DNA of 64,000 nucleotides from NCBI RefSeq assembly GCF_001544455.2, contig NZ_FCOC02000003.1:372001-436000 (forward strand). The letters run 5' to 3'. The notes below the pieces were generated by a model. The model worked only from the letters and a program-made list of their open reading frames with translations, was not told where the DNA came from and searched no databases. Positions 8,802-17,814 of the stretch are shown here, piece by piece. Positions within the stretch are counted from its first letter, which is position 1. Every line of letters starts with the position of its first letter. This DNA is from Caballeronia sordidicola. GTDB lineage: Bacteria; Pseudomonadota; Gammaproteobacteria; Burkholderiales; Burkholderiaceae. A program made the position numbers and the translations under genes.

Positions 8802-9657
8802 GATCGGCTCCTGCGAGCGCGCGTTGCTGCCCGCTGCGTTCGGTGTTCGCGGATGCGGTGTGTCCACGCAAACCGTTCCATACGCGCGCATGGAACGAGC
8901 GGAATTCGGGGGCCTCACGCGCGGATACGGCGGTGCGCGGGCCATGCGTCGTCAGCACGATATCGATTTCGTCCTGAATGGTCGCGGGCCGGCCGCCCAA
9001 AAGAATGACGCGGTCGCTCATCGCAATGGCTTCTTCGATGTCGTGCGTGACGAGCACCACGCTCGTGCCGCTTCGCTCGCGCAGCGTGATGATGTCGTCT
9101 TCCAGCGCAAGACGTGTTTCGTAATCGAGCGCGGAGAAAGGTTCGTCGAGCAGCACGACCGTGGGATCGACGAGCAGCGTGCGCGTCAACGCCACACGCT
9201 GGCGCATGCCGCCGGAGAGCGAGTGCGGATACGCATCGGCGACCGCGCCGAGACCGTAGCGCGAGAGCATGTCTCTTGCGCGGGCGATATCGTCGGCGCG
9301 CACTTTGCGATGCAGTTCGACGCCGAGCAGCGCGTTCTGCAGCACGGTGCGCCACGGCATCATCAAATCTTTCTGCAACATATAAGCGATTCGGCCCAGC
9401 GCGCCATCCGCGCGTCCGCCGATGCCGATATCGCCGGATTGCGGCGTGAGCAGCCCCGAGATCAGATTGAACAACGTGCTCTTGCCTGCGCCGCTGCGTC
9501 CGACGATCGAGACGATCTCGCCGTGCCTGACCGAAAAATCGAGCTGCTCGAAGATGCTGACGCTCGCGCCGTCGGGCATCTCGAACGCGTGACTGAGCTG
9601 CCGCACATGCAGCGGGTCCGCGAGCGCCGTGCTTGCGGATGATGTCGATCCCTTCAT
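8794..9657 (-). CDS. ABC transporter ATPase, SsuB/TauB type
   Basis: A 287-residue nucleotide-binding protein with Walker A GRSGAGKST, signature LSGGMRQRV, Walker B VVLLDEPFSALD and the switch His in VLVTHD. The start at MKGSTSSAS (9657) is preferred; the frame is open for 22 more residues but those have no transport-domain content. It is the first gene of the minus-strand operon reaching to 3480. The promoter should lie just upstream, where an 8-bp direct repeat ATGCACAA occurs at 9702-9709 and 9716-9723. Confidence 0.85.
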   Translation of the reverse strand: MKGSTSSASTALADPLHVRQLSHAFEMPDGASVSIFEQLDFSVRHGEIVSIVGRSGAGKSTLFNLISGLLTPQSGDIGIGGRADGALGRIAYMLQKDLMMPWRTVLQNALLGVELHRKVRADDIARARDMLSRYGLGAVADAYPHSLSGGMRQRVALTRTLLVDPTVVLLDEPFSALDYETRLALEDDIITLRERSGTSVVLVTHDIEEAIAMSDRVILLGGRPATIQDEIDIVLTTHGPRTAVSAREAPEFRSFHARVWNGLRGHTASANTERSGQQRALAGADHE

Positions 9658-10335
9658 GTTCGTCCTCGTGAGGTCGTACAGTGTGTCGGTGGCCGGATGC
9701 GATGCACAACACATAATGCACAATCAAAAAAACGCGTTGCACCGCGTCAAAAAAGAATGCGCACGCGCTGTGTGGCAATGGAGTGTGCATGCCATTGGTG
9801 CATCGCATGCCCCTGAAAAAGGCATGGTCCGGTGCGATCTGTCCGTTCGTCTCGAGTCCGCTGCTGCTTCCTGCGATCGGCCTCCTGCTCACCATTCCGA
9901 TCTATGTGTTGGTCGCGCTGCCTTTCGCCGTCTGCGCGCTTCGAGCGTCTGCAATACGCTCGGACGAGGCGCGACCTCGTCACCCCGTTCATCGTGGTGG
10001 CGATAAAAGCCGTAACTTGTTGCCATTAAGTCGCACGCGTCGGTCGGTCCAGTTGCGCGCGAATCGCATCATCGAGTGAGGCATTTTGGATTCCTACTAA
10101 AACGGGTTAATACGTCGCCCGCTTTTGCACGGAGCCGATGTTCGGGTTTATAAGAGCAATGGCGGGACCGGTCCGGCTTCAAACGCTAAAAACGGAGCGA
10201 CCTGCGACTGCAACCCATCGTGGCATCCGGTGAGCGCCTTGTCCTACCCGTCAATACAGCAAAAAATTTCGGGGTTTACAATGCACTTTTGCACGAATCT
10301 GTCAGCCCTTGGCAGGTGGCACGCGCTAATGCGGA
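9658..10335. other. Intergenic region upstream of the amidase/ABC operon
   Basis: This 678-bp stretch holds the presumed promoter of the minus-strand operon, with the direct repeat ATGCACAA at 9702-9709 and 9716-9723 (14-bp period) as a candidate regulator site. A possible small membrane protein frame lies on the plus strand at 9789-10079. The remainder, about 10080-10335, is AT-richer and I see nothing in it. Confidence 0.4.
9789..10079 (+). CDS. Possible small single-helix membrane protein
   Basis: A frame of about 96 residues starting MPLVHRMPLKKAW. It contains one strong hydrophobic segment, PLLLPAIGLLLTIPIYVLVA, flanked by basic residues. No good ribosome-binding site and no known family were seen, and the C-terminal half reads like untranslated DNA (Arg-rich). 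It may be spurious. Confidence 0.2.
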   Translation: MPLVHRMPLKKAWSGAICPFVSSPLLLPAIGLLLTIPIYVLVALPFAVCALRASAIRSDEARPRHPVHRGGDKSRNLLPLSRTRRSVQLRANRIIE

Positions 10336-10764
10336 TCATTTTTCCGTCAGCCGTGCCAAGAGCGCTACCAACCGGCTGGGTGGCTCCCCTTTTTGGCAAT
10401 AGGCGTCGAACTCGTGATCCGTTAGATGCCGGCGTACCTCGTGCTCGTCAAATGCCGTAAAGGCAATCATCGCTACATGGCTCGTGTGAGCGTGGGCGCG
10501 AATCAACTTCGCGGCCTCGTAACCGTTACATTCCGGCATTGAGATGTCCATGACAACCACATGTGGAGTCCATGCAATCGCAACATCAACAGCCTGCTTT
10601 CCACCGTATGCTGTCCGTAGTTCGAGATTTTCAAACTCCAAATACATGGCCAGTGCATCGGCAGCGTCCTGGTTATCGTCCACGACAAGAACGCGAAAGC
10701 GGTCTACACCCGACGTAACTTTCCGTCCTGTCCAAAGTCTTGCGCGCGCTGATTGCCAGGTCAT
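10336..10764 (-). CDS. Single-domain response regulator (CheY-like)
   Basis: A protein of up to 142 residues consisting of one receiver domain: acidic pair VVDDNQD, phospho-acceptor Asp in VVVMDISMPECNG and a Thr in IAFTAFD. The late Lys is in YCQKGEPPS. There is no output domain, so it probably acts by protein contact or phosphotransfer. A GTG at 10719 (VTSGVDRFRVL) is an alternative start and gives a better fit to the domain. It is divergent from the histidine kinase at 10898 across 133 bp, and the two are likely partners. Confidence 0.8.
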   Translation of the reverse strand: MTWQSARARLWTGRKVTSGVDRFRVLVVDDNQDAADALAMYLEFENLELRTAYGGKQAVDVAIAWTPHVVVMDISMPECNGYEAAKLIRAHAHTSHVAMIAFTAFDEHEVRRHLTDHEFDAYCQKGEPPSRLVALLARLTEK

Positions 10765-10897
10765 TCTTCAACTCCACCAGTTGTTTCGTCACGGATACGC
10801 GCTCACATGAGACATTTCAAAGCAATCGTGAGACCCGTTCTTCACCAAGCTCAGGATATTGTCCCAAAATGAGTGCTAGCCCTCTTTCATCGTCCAT

Positions 10898-12130
10898 ATG
10901 AGTGATTCACAAAAAAATCCAGGTATGACCGCAGCGATCGCGCGAGACGTTGCGATGGTGGGCGCAATTAGCTCAATCCCAGCGATTCTTCGGGTGATCT
11001 GTAAAAACACAGGAATGGGGTTCGCCGCCGTAGCGCGCGTAACGGATTCGACGTGGACTGCGTGCGTGGTACATGACGAACTTGGTTTTGGGCTACAGGC
11101 GGGCGGACAGTTGGAAGTGCGGGCAACGATCTGCCACGAGTCGCGCAATAAACGCGAGCCGATTGTCATCGACCGTTTCAGCCACGATCCAATGTACGCG
11201 CACCATCGTGCAGCGCGGATCTACGGTCTCGAAAGCTATATTTCGGTGCCGATCATCCTGTCGACGGGTGAATACTTCGGGAACCTATGCGCAGTGGATG
11301 TAAAGCCTTCCCAGCCCTCTGACGAACGGATGACGAAAATGGTTGAGGCGTTCGCTGAAGTGATCGCTCTGCAGATCGAGAACGAAGGTCGACGAGAAAT
11401 TGCGACGCGCTTAGCCGAGCGCCAACAAGAGGACGGACACCTGCGAGAGCAATTCATTGCAGTACTTAGTCATGATCTGCGTTCGCCCTTGGCGGTGGTG
11501 AGCGCAACAGGGGAACTATTGACTCTTCGACAAGCAGACGCCGACCTGGTGAGCATGGGAGCAAGATTACTTGTGGCCGCGCGCCGAATGAGCGCACTGA
11601 TCAACGATGTCATGGATTTCGCGAGAGGAAGGTTGGGTGCTGGCATCGAGGCAGATATTGCACCCGAGCCTGAACTCGGAACCGCTTTGCACGAGGTCGT
11701 CAATGAGATAAAGATCGCCCACGCCGACTGCTCGATTGTCGCCGATATTTCGGTCGACCATGTGGCGTATTGCGACACGACCCGCCTTCAGCAACTACTG
11801 GCCAACTTGCTTTCGAACGCGGTCTTCCACGGGTCGCCGGATCAGCCGATAACGGTTAAAGCAAATCTTGCAAATGAGATATTGGAATTGAGTGTGCATA
11901 ACGGCGGCAACGCGATCACGCCGGAGTCGATGGCAAAGTTGTTTGAACCGTACTGGCGCCCAAAGAACAGCAAGCCAGGAGGCGGCCTCGGACTGGGTCT
12001 CTTTATTTGCAGGGAAATCGTGAAGTCCCACCACGGAACGTTGAATGTGTCGTCGTCCGACCAGTCCGGAACGATCTTCACCGCAAAGGTGCCGATCAAA
12101 CCCCATCGATACCAGCAGAGTCGCACTTAG
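10898..12130 (+). CDS. GAF-domain sensor histidine kinase
   Basis: A 410-residue soluble kinase with no membrane segment. A GAF domain covers about residues 25-165 (ICHESRNKREPIVI, YISVPIILSTGEYFGNLCAVD). The HisKA helix follows, with the phospho-accepting His192 in AVLSHDLRSPLAVV. The HATPase_c domain has an N-box (LLANLLSNAVFHG) and a G-box (GGGLGLGLFICREIV). The GAF type resembles those of phytochrome-like and light- or redox-linked kinases, but no chromophore Cys can be assigned. The adjacent divergent receiver protein is the likely partner. Confidence 0.85.
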   Translation: MSDSQKNPGMTAAIARDVAMVGAISSIPAILRVICKNTGMGFAAVARVTDSTWTACVVHDELGFGLQAGGQLEVRATICHESRNKREPIVIDRFSHDPMYAHHRAARIYGLESYISVPIILSTGEYFGNLCAVDVKPSQPSDERMTKMVEAFAEVIALQIENEGRREIATRLAERQQEDGHLREQFIAVLSHDLRSPLAVVSATGELLTLRQADADLVSMGARLLVAARRMSALINDVMDFARGRLGAGIEADIAPEPELGTALHEVVNEIKIAHADCSIVADISVDHVAYCDTTRLQQLLANLLSNAVFHGSPDQPITVKANLANEILELSVHNGGNAITPESMAKLFEPYWRPKNSKPGGGLGLGLFICREIVKSHHGTLNVSSSDQSGTIFTAKVPIKPHRYQQSRT

Positions 12131-12192
12131 CCTCGTGTGTTGACGGCCGTAAACGCGCTGAAAAGGACAGCGATTTGTTGTTGCCGTTTAGA

Positions 12193-12375
12193 TTATTGAG
12201 TCGGCGGCACTGATCCGATTTTCTGGGAAAGCAACCGCTCATACGCGCCAAAATTCATGTCAACTTCAGTCTGTTCCACTGTGTTGACGGTGAGAGTGAT
12301 CTGCTCTGGAAGCAAGCCAACCACTGTAGCGATGCCCACTTCAAGTTGCACGGCGCAACGCCGGTCTTCGGGCAT
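12193..12375 (-). CDS. Possible small protein, unknown
   Basis: A 60-residue frame beginning MPEDRRCAVQLEVGIA with balanced composition (VNTVEQTEVDMNFGAYERL), which is more protein-like than most short frames here. The ribosome-binding site is weak and no family was recognised. It could be the tail of a decayed gene. Confidence 0.25.
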   Translation of the reverse strand: MPEDRRCAVQLEVGIATVVGLLPEQITLTVNTVEQTEVDMNFGAYERLLSQKIGSVPPTQ

Positions 12376-12562
12376 GGTTGTTCCAACGAAGATGTCGCAG
12401 GCTTTTGTCGGGATCTCTGCACACGATCTCTACAAGTCGTGCCCTCACACTCATATTGTTCTCAATCGCCAAGCGCGCAATGTCCGCCCCAATGCGTCTC
12501 GTTGCCTATTGGGAAAAGGACGCATCTTCGAGCACGACCCCGCAGCTAGAGGAGCCGAGTTT

Positions 12563-12613
12563 ATGTTCAATAACATATAAATCATTGAACAAATGAAAAA
12601 ATGAACATAAGAT
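12563..12613 (+). promoter_or_regulatory. Region-A operator and promoter, copy a
   Basis: The half-sites ATGTTCAAT (12563-12571) and ATTGAACAA (12584-12592) are separated by exactly 12 bp. The distal half-site supplies a -35 box TTGAAC (12585-12590), followed after 17 bp by a -10 box TAAGAT (12608-12613). It points to the dioxygenase gene 220 bp downstream. Confidence 0.65.
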
Positions 12614-12834
12614 TACTTTTAGTAGAGAACTGTCGCCCGCGAGTGTGTCCAAGCCTGTCCATAGAGTTCGTTCCCGATCACGTGGGAGATGAGGCTCCAT
12701 GCCTGAATCTATGAGATCAAATGTTGGCAATGACGCGTCACGCCGGGACGACGCAACGCCGCCGTCAGTCGCACACTCGTTGGGCGTATCCAAGGCGGGT
12801 GCCGTAGCCCACCAATTTTTGATCAGGACCAGTC

Positions 12835-13647
12835 ATGTCACTCACGTTGAATGTCGAACAGATGGATACGTTCCGCAAGGACGGCGTTGTTTGCCTGCGT
12901 AACGTCTTCAGCCCTGATTGGGTTGGACTGGTCGAGCGAGGTATCGCACGCAATCTGGCGGAGCCCGGCCCTTTCGCCAATTACGCGGACGGTGACAAAA
13001 AACAGTTTTTTCAGGACGCCAACAACTGGCAAAGAATCCCCGAATTCGAGGAGTTCGCACGTCACTCGCCAGCGCGACTGCTTGCCGCCCAACTGCTGCG
13101 TTCCAGCAAGATCAACTTTCTTCACGACCACACGCTGGTCAAGAGAGGGGGTACTAGCAAAGCGACTCAATGGCATCAGGATCAACCGTATAGCCCTGTC
13201 GATGGCTGGCAATTCTGCACTATCTGGATGCCGGTCGATCCGGTGCCTCGCGACGCGGTACTCGAATTCGTAGCAGGGTCACATAGCGACAATCGTTGGT
13301 ATAGACCGCAGCGCTTTATCGACGGAAGCCTGCGTGAAGGTGATGACCCGTCCTGGGAGTTGTTGCCGGATATCGAAGCGGACCGAGCAGCGCATAACAT
13401 TGTTGCTTGGGCGGTAATGCCCGGTGACGCATTGGTATTTCATGGTTTGACGCTGCACGGCGCACCGGGGAACCCATATGACACCGCGCGGCGAGTGTTG
13501 ACCACGCGTTGGACCGGCGATGACGCACGCATGAATATACGCAAAGGGAAATTATCCCCTCCGCTGCCTGAGGTTGGTGCGCCGGCGCATGGCGCTGTGC
13601 TGGATTGCGACGCATTCCCGGTTGTATGGGGCGGTGTTAAAGCGTGA
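12835..13647 (+). CDS. Phytanoyl-CoA dioxygenase (PhyH) family oxygenase
   Basis: A 270-residue Fe(II)/2-oxoglutarate oxygenase-like protein. The HxD motif is in WHQDQPY, the distal His in FHGLTLHGAPGN, and the 2-oxoglutarate-binding Arg is probably in ARRVLTTRW. PhyH proteins hydroxylate small acids, amino acids, halogenated or opine-like compounds, and the fold does not give the substrate. It stands first in region A, under operator copy a, separated from the next gene by 600 bp. That makes an initial oxidative step on the imported compound plausible. Start ATG at 12835. Confidence 0.8.
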   Translation: MSLTLNVEQMDTFRKDGVVCLRNVFSPDWVGLVERGIARNLAEPGPFANYADGDKKQFFQDANNWQRIPEFEEFARHSPARLLAAQLLRSSKINFLHDHTLVKRGGTSKATQWHQDQPYSPVDGWQFCTIWMPVDPVPRDAVLEFVAGSHSDNRWYRPQRFIDGSLREGDDPSWELLPDIEADRAAHNIVAWAVMPGDALVFHGLTLHGAPGNPYDTARRVLTTRWTGDDARMNIRKGKLSPPLPEVGAPAHGAVLDCDAFPVVWGGVKA

Positions 13648-14249
13648 TGCGATACGCTCGATGCACGCTCCTCGGTCTGCCTGGTTAAAGCCAGGTCGGT
13701 GGATTTAACCATGTTTAAAATGCACCGGTTTCCAGTAGTGGAACGGGCTCCGAGATCAAGTCACGAATATCGAACCGTGCCACTGATCAAGCCCTTCCTA
13801 AGCAGCGCACTCGAACTCTCCCAAACCGCCTTTCTCACAAGCTAGCGTCTTTTGCCCGGTCAATTCTTTGCGCCGGTAGATCTTTGGTCGTTTTTCCCGC
13901 CGCTTCTCAAGAAGGAAAATCGAGAATTGTTGTTTATGTTCAATAACATAATAGATATTGTACATTTTTTTTGTCATGCATATTCTGACGTCATGGATGC
14001 GTGATGTCAGTCACTTTCACCTAGCGTCCGGAAATCTGAATCGACATCAACACATCGCTACGGCAGTCGAAGTTGCAATCTATATAGGATTACTGATGAA
14101 GTGAACATGTGGGTCATGGGCGATTTATCGACTACTTTGTGGTCCGTGCGGAAGCCTGTTTCAAGCATGTAATCGCTATATATCCTCGCCTTGTGTCAGA
14201 TATCAAGGCGCAATTCGCGTCGGCCGTTTTTATTGCTCATATAAAACCT
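13648..14249. other. Intergenic region with operator copy b
   Basis: This 602-bp stretch has no supported gene. An 8-bp inverted repeat TGGTTAAA / TTTAACCA (13682-13689 and 13704-13711) lies 35 bp after the dioxygenase stop. It has no T-run, so it is at best a weak terminator or a binding site. The region-A operator/promoter at 13936-13986 lies in its second half. Confidence 0.5.
13936..13986 (+). promoter_or_regulatory. Region-A operator and promoter, copy b
   Basis: The half-sites ATGTTCAAT (13936-13944) and ATTGTACAT (13957-13965) have a 12-bp spacer. The -35 box TTGTAC (13958-13963) and -10 box TATTCT (13981-13986) are 17 bp apart. The promoter points to the binding-protein gene at 14250. 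Confidence 0.75.
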
Positions 14250-15128
14250 ATGGATATCGCCATGCGTCGGTCTACAAGCAGTTCTCTTCGTCACGTGTTT
14301 AACGTTCTGACAGCTTTGCTTTCTACATTGTTAGTGGCTTTCTCCCCCGCACTGTTTGCTCAAACCATCAAAGTTCCCGCGGATATTCAGGCCACGCACA
14401 TCCTTCGGTTTTGTTCCGATCTTTCAAACCCGCCCGCTGATGGAATTGCCGACGATGGATTTACTCCGTCGGGCGCAGAGGTGGACGTCATGAACGGAAT
14501 CGGACGCGAACTTGGCGTGAAGACAGAGATAAGCAATTTCCAGTTCTCAGGAATTTTCGGAGCGCTTGATACCGGCAAGTGCGACATGGTCATGGCGAGC
14601 TTGGGCAAGACAGCGGACAGGGCGAAGCGCTACGAATTGATCGACTATTGGAGCGTGGCTTCAGGCCTGCTGGTTCCAAAGGGTAATCCAAAGCATCTGA
14701 CGCGCTACGAAGATCTGACCGGTCAACGCGTTGCCGTATTGCTTGGTAGCCGTAACTCGAAAGTACTTCATGCAATGAACGAAAAGCTGATCGGTGCTGG
14801 AAAACCGCCGATGGAAATTGTCGAATTGGGTACCAACGTCGACGCTTTCCAGGATCTGACGCTAGGCCGTGTGGATGCTTTCTCCAGCGACACGTTGAAC
14901 ATCAACTTCTACAAGTCGCGGGGCCGCGGAAAATTCGAAATAGGTGGTGTGCCAGTGCCGCCCGTCACGTGGGCAATCGCACTCCAGAAGGGCAACGAAG
15001 AGCTGAGGCAGACTGTTCAGGCTGCAATAGATCGCATGAACGCGAACGGTCAGATGCTCAAGATCGCGAAAACGTGGGGCATTGCCGATGGGGTGGGACT
15101 CTGCAGTACAGCCCACCCATGTGAATAA
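14250..15128 (+). CDS. Polar amino acid-type ABC substrate-binding protein (SBP_bac_3), copy 1
   Basis: A 292-residue exported family-3 binding protein. The hydrophobic signal LTALLSTLLVAFSPALFA ends near LFA-QTI. The domain shows the usual GAEVDVMNGIGRELG and DRAKRYELIDYW motifs. The start was set at MDIAMRRS (14250), or 14262, just before the signal peptide; the frame is open back to 14109. It is a paralogue of the protein at 18075, and both end in a Cys-x(5)-Pro-Cys tail (here LCSTAHPCE), perhaps a disulfide. Together with copy 2 it should bind an amino-acid-like solute in the periplasm for the permeases at 19.1-20.6 and 30.3 kb. Confidence 0.8.
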   Translation: MDIAMRRSTSSSLRHVFNVLTALLSTLLVAFSPALFAQTIKVPADIQATHILRFCSDLSNPPADGIADDGFTPSGAEVDVMNGIGRELGVKTEISNFQFSGIFGALDTGKCDMVMASLGKTADRAKRYELIDYWSVASGLLVPKGNPKHLTRYEDLTGQRVAVLLGSRNSKVLHAMNEKLIGAGKPPMEIVELGTNVDAFQDLTLGRVDAFSSDTLNINFYKSRGRGKFEIGGVPVPPVTWAIALQKGNEELRQTVQAAIDRMNANGQMLKIAKTWGIADGVGLCSTAHPCE

Positions 15129-15308
15129 CGGTCCTGTTTGAACGTTCGGGGCTGGGTGTTAGCAATGAAGCGGCATGCCCAATCACGTGCATCTCGTATT
15201 TGATTTGCCATTTTTACCGCAGATGTGGTGAAGATGGACAAAGCGCATGGCCATGGAAAACGGCTGTGCTGGTTGAGTAATTTAATGTTTTTTTTAAAGA
15301 GGTTTTAA

Positions 15309-16262
15309 ATGGGACGTTTGATCGATATTGCCTGGCCTCAACTGAACGTAAAGGTCGTTGCCGAACTGAATGACGAGCGCAATCCTGAGTTGTGTGAAGA
15401 GTTTTGGTCACAATTGCCATTCAAGGTCACGCAGGCTCATCCAGTTGTATCCGGCGCGTCGATGTACGCGTGGACTCCGGTCGTCAGCAGCGCGCCAGTG
15501 CATCATCGTCAACTCATTACCGAGTGTCCGATTGGCCGCTTGCGCTATTCGCAGTCAACGGGCAACAAGATGTCTGTACAGTACGGGAAGGGCACGGAAC
15601 CGCTTGCCCAGCCGGTGCTGGGTCAGGTGCTTCCAGAATTCTGCCATCTGCTTCCGGCAGTCGGCAAGGCTGTATGGAACAACCTTTTCTTTGAAAAAGA
15701 CGTGATCTTCCTCGAAGTCACCCCTCACGAAGGCCAGGGCCACCCGGGTCGTCCGGCTGTGCCGGAAAACCTCCCGGCCGTCGCGAAGAAACTTCTCGAC
15801 GAAGCTGATCGCATCCAATTGGTGGAACCGGATGAAATCCGGGCGCTGCGCCTGGGCGAAGTGGTTGACGCCGGGACCTATGGTCAGTATTTCAGCGCAT
15901 GGGATTTCGCTAACGGAATGCTGCGTGACTACGTCATGTACACCATTTACCCAATTTTGACGCTGGCAGGAAAGCTGGAACCAAAGCAACTCAGTCAAGT
16001 GCTGAATGAGCTTGACGTCCCTTACTCGGACTATCTGTCGGTGGTCGGCTTCAAGAAGCTCGAAGCCTTCGCTGCAGAGGTGCGGGGAGCCGTTGCGAAC
16101 GCGGAATCGAAGGAGGAGATTCAGCAGATCCTGCGTGCGTTCCTGAAGTACGGCAATCGGCTGTGTGCATGGTCGTATCAGATGTTCCCTTGGTATCTCG
16201 GCATGTTCTATAACCGTAGTAAAGATGGGCAGGAACGCCCGGGCCGCTGGATTCCTGAATAG
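15309..16262 (+). CDS. Cucumopine-synthase-like protein, cyclophilin-like domain first
   Basis: A 317-residue protein in two parts. Residues 1-145 look like a small cyclophilin-like beta-barrel (VVSGASMYAWTPVV, IGRLRYSQSTGNKMSVQYG). Residues 155-300 form a helical bundle (GTYGQYFSAWDFANGMLRD, MFPWYLGMFY). This resembles cucumopine/mikimopine synthases, opine enzymes that condense histidine with 2-oxoglutarate and whose reaction could run backward. The paralogue at 31290 has the same domains in reverse order. No signal peptide. A clear GAGG-like site, AAAGAGGTT, precedes the ATG. Function is inferred; the family resemblance is from memory. Confidence 0.6.
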   Translation: MGRLIDIAWPQLNVKVVAELNDERNPELCEEFWSQLPFKVTQAHPVVSGASMYAWTPVVSSAPVHHRQLITECPIGRLRYSQSTGNKMSVQYGKGTEPLAQPVLGQVLPEFCHLLPAVGKAVWNNLFFEKDVIFLEVTPHEGQGHPGRPAVPENLPAVAKKLLDEADRIQLVEPDEIRALRLGEVVDAGTYGQYFSAWDFANGMLRDYVMYTIYPILTLAGKLEPKQLSQVLNELDVPYSDYLSVVGFKKLEAFAAEVRGAVANAESKEEIQQILRAFLKYGNRLCAWSYQMFPWYLGMFYNRSKDGQERPGRWIPE

Positions 16263-16427
16263 TTCATATTGGGCAAACGATCGTGTCTTACCGGTTTGCA
16301 GGTTTGCGGCGCCGTGTCAATCGACGCCGCAGACACGCCAGTCTCGAATGATTGTGCAGCGTATTGCATCCACTGGAAGATCTGGTGGATGCAGTGCGTG
16401 TCAAGCGCCTCAAGGTGAAGGGAAGTG

Positions 16428-17753
16428 CTAATCTTCCGACGATCCCGCAGCTTGGACTAATGCGTCTGCAATCAACTCAACCTGATCTTCGTCAATCCCC
16501 GTACCGACTCGAATATGCGGCCGATGCGTTACTTGAAACCGCGATCCTGGCTGTACCGCAATGCCACGAGCAGCGAGGGTCACGAGCGCGTATTGTTGAT
16601 CACGTACCGGTAACCAGACAGACAACACGCCCTTTCCAGGCGTCGGCAGGCCGCGCTCAGTAAGCGCGTCGGTCAAGCGCGCGAGTCTTGCCGCGTAGGT
16701 CTCCCGAGCGCAGGCAATTTGATGCAGTGACTCGGGATCGGTAAGAAGTATCGCGGCGGCGCACTGCAAAAGTCGACTGGTCCAGCCTTCGCGAAAATTT
16801 CGAAGCGCTTGAACCTGTTCTGCAAATTTCTCTGAACTCGATACCACAGCTAACCGAAAGTCAGTTCCGAGCGCCTTTGAAAACGTGCGGATATAAACAG
16901 TACGCTGCGGATGAACTGTGCCAAGCGACAGGGAGGGCGCGCCCGCTAGCCCCGCCAAGCCGTCGAGCTCCACAATCATCGCTCCATTTTCAGCAAACAA
17001 TTTGCCTAACTGACTTAACCGTTCCGGGCTGACGCGTGTACCGGTGAGTGAATGCGATCCAGGCTGATAGACGAAGGCGACCGGCTGCTGCTCCAGGGCG
17101 GCCGCCAGCGAATCAGGTAGGGGACCTTCCGAATCGCAATCGACGCCGATCGTGCGCGCACCTAGCTTCTCCAGGATGTCGAACAAGCGCAAGGTCGTTG
17201 GGTCTTCAATAGCTACAACCGATCCGGGCATGACCATTATCTGAAGTGCGGTGTGAAGCGCATCGTATCCGCCGTTCGTTGCCGTAAAGACGCATGTCTT
17301 GTATGGCCAGTCTGGTGCCACCGCGTTCTTCAATTCGCTCGTTATCGACTCGCGAAAGTAGCTGTGCAGATTCCGCACCAAGTGGGCTTGGCTGAGCGCA
17401 CGATTCAGGTCAGGCAGTAGCGTGGGATCGGGCGACGCAAATCGGAGGTCAGCTACTACGTTCTCCCCATAATTCGCGAAATCCTCGTAGCGCACCGGCC
17501 GAAGTGTTGTCTGATCTCCGCGCACCCACGTTCCCGTGCGGCCGCTCCCGCCCACCATCCGGAATGAGCGCAACTGCTTCCAGGCTCCGGAAATAGTGGC
17601 GGGACTCACGCCGAACGCATCGGCAAGATCACGAACGGGAGGTAATTGAGTGCCGATTGGAATCTTGCCATTGCAAATCAGGTCGGCAACCTCCACCGCG
17701 ATCCCCCGCATCGTGCGTGACTTGATCTTTTCGACAAGATAGTCGACATCCAT
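16428..17753 (-). CDS. MocR-type regulator (GntR helix-turn-helix + aminotransferase-like domain), copy 1
   Basis: A 441-residue regulator. The GntR winged helix covers about residues 5-75 (IPIGTQLPPVRDLADAFGVS, ATISGAWKQLR), followed by a fold-type I aminotransferase-like domain. The PLP Lys is in RTFSKALGTDFRL and the Asn/Asp contacts lie around NGGYDALHTAL and QPGSHSLTG. MocR proteins sense amino-acid-like or PLP-linked ligands. The start at 17753 (MDVDYLV) matches the paralogue at 24226; the frame is open upstream but runs through the operator. Operator copy c begins 10 bp upstream, so the gene is probably autoregulated, with the divergent ABC operon as the other target. Confidence 0.85.
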   Translation of the reverse strand: MDVDYLVEKIKSRTMRGIAVEVADLICNGKIPIGTQLPPVRDLADAFGVSPATISGAWKQLRSFRMVGGSGRTGTWVRGDQTTLRPVRYEDFANYGENVVADLRFASPDPTLLPDLNRALSQAHLVRNLHSYFRESITSELKNAVAPDWPYKTCVFTATNGGYDALHTALQIMVMPGSVVAIEDPTTLRLFDILEKLGARTIGVDCDSEGPLPDSLAAALEQQPVAFVYQPGSHSLTGTRVSPERLSQLGKLFAENGAMIVELDGLAGLAGAPSLSLGTVHPQRTVYIRTFSKALGTDFRLAVVSSSEKFAEQVQALRNFREGWTSRLLQCAAAILLTDPESLHQIACARETYAARLARLTDALTERGLPTPGKGVLSVWLPVRDQQYALVTLAARGIAVQPGSRFQVTHRPHIRVGTGIDEDQVELIADALVQAAGSSED

Positions 17754-17763
17754 TTTCGCCTCA

Positions 17764-17814
17764 ATGTTCAATAACGAAAAAGCAATTGTACATTTTTTTT
17801 GATAAACATATGCT
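17764..17814 (+). promoter_or_regulatory. Region-A operator and promoter, copy c (divergent)
   Basis: The half-sites ATGTTCAAT (17764-17772) and ATTGTACAT (17785-17793) have a 12-bp spacer. The plus-strand -35 box TTGTAC (17786-17791) and -10 box TATGCT (17809-17814) are 17 bp apart. The site lies 10 bp from the start of MocR copy 1 (minus) and 261 bp before the binding-protein gene at 18075. Confidence 0.75.

Larger units (their letters stand above)
12131..12834. other. Intergenic region before the dioxygenase gene
   Basis: This 704-bp stretch contains a doubtful small frame at 12193-12375 (minus) and the first operator/promoter of region A at 12563-12613. The DNA around 12560-12620 is very AT-rich. 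Nothing else was recognised. Confidence 0.5.

Noticed and set aside
13682-13711. Inverted repeat TGGTTAAA/TTTAACCA as a terminator after the dioxygenase
   Set aside because: The 14-base loop, AT-rich stem and lack of a T-run make this weak; listed only as a possible site.
17792-17800. Runs of T after ATTGTACA as terminators
   Set aside because: There is no stem before them, and they lie inside a promoter spacer conserved among copies b, c and f.
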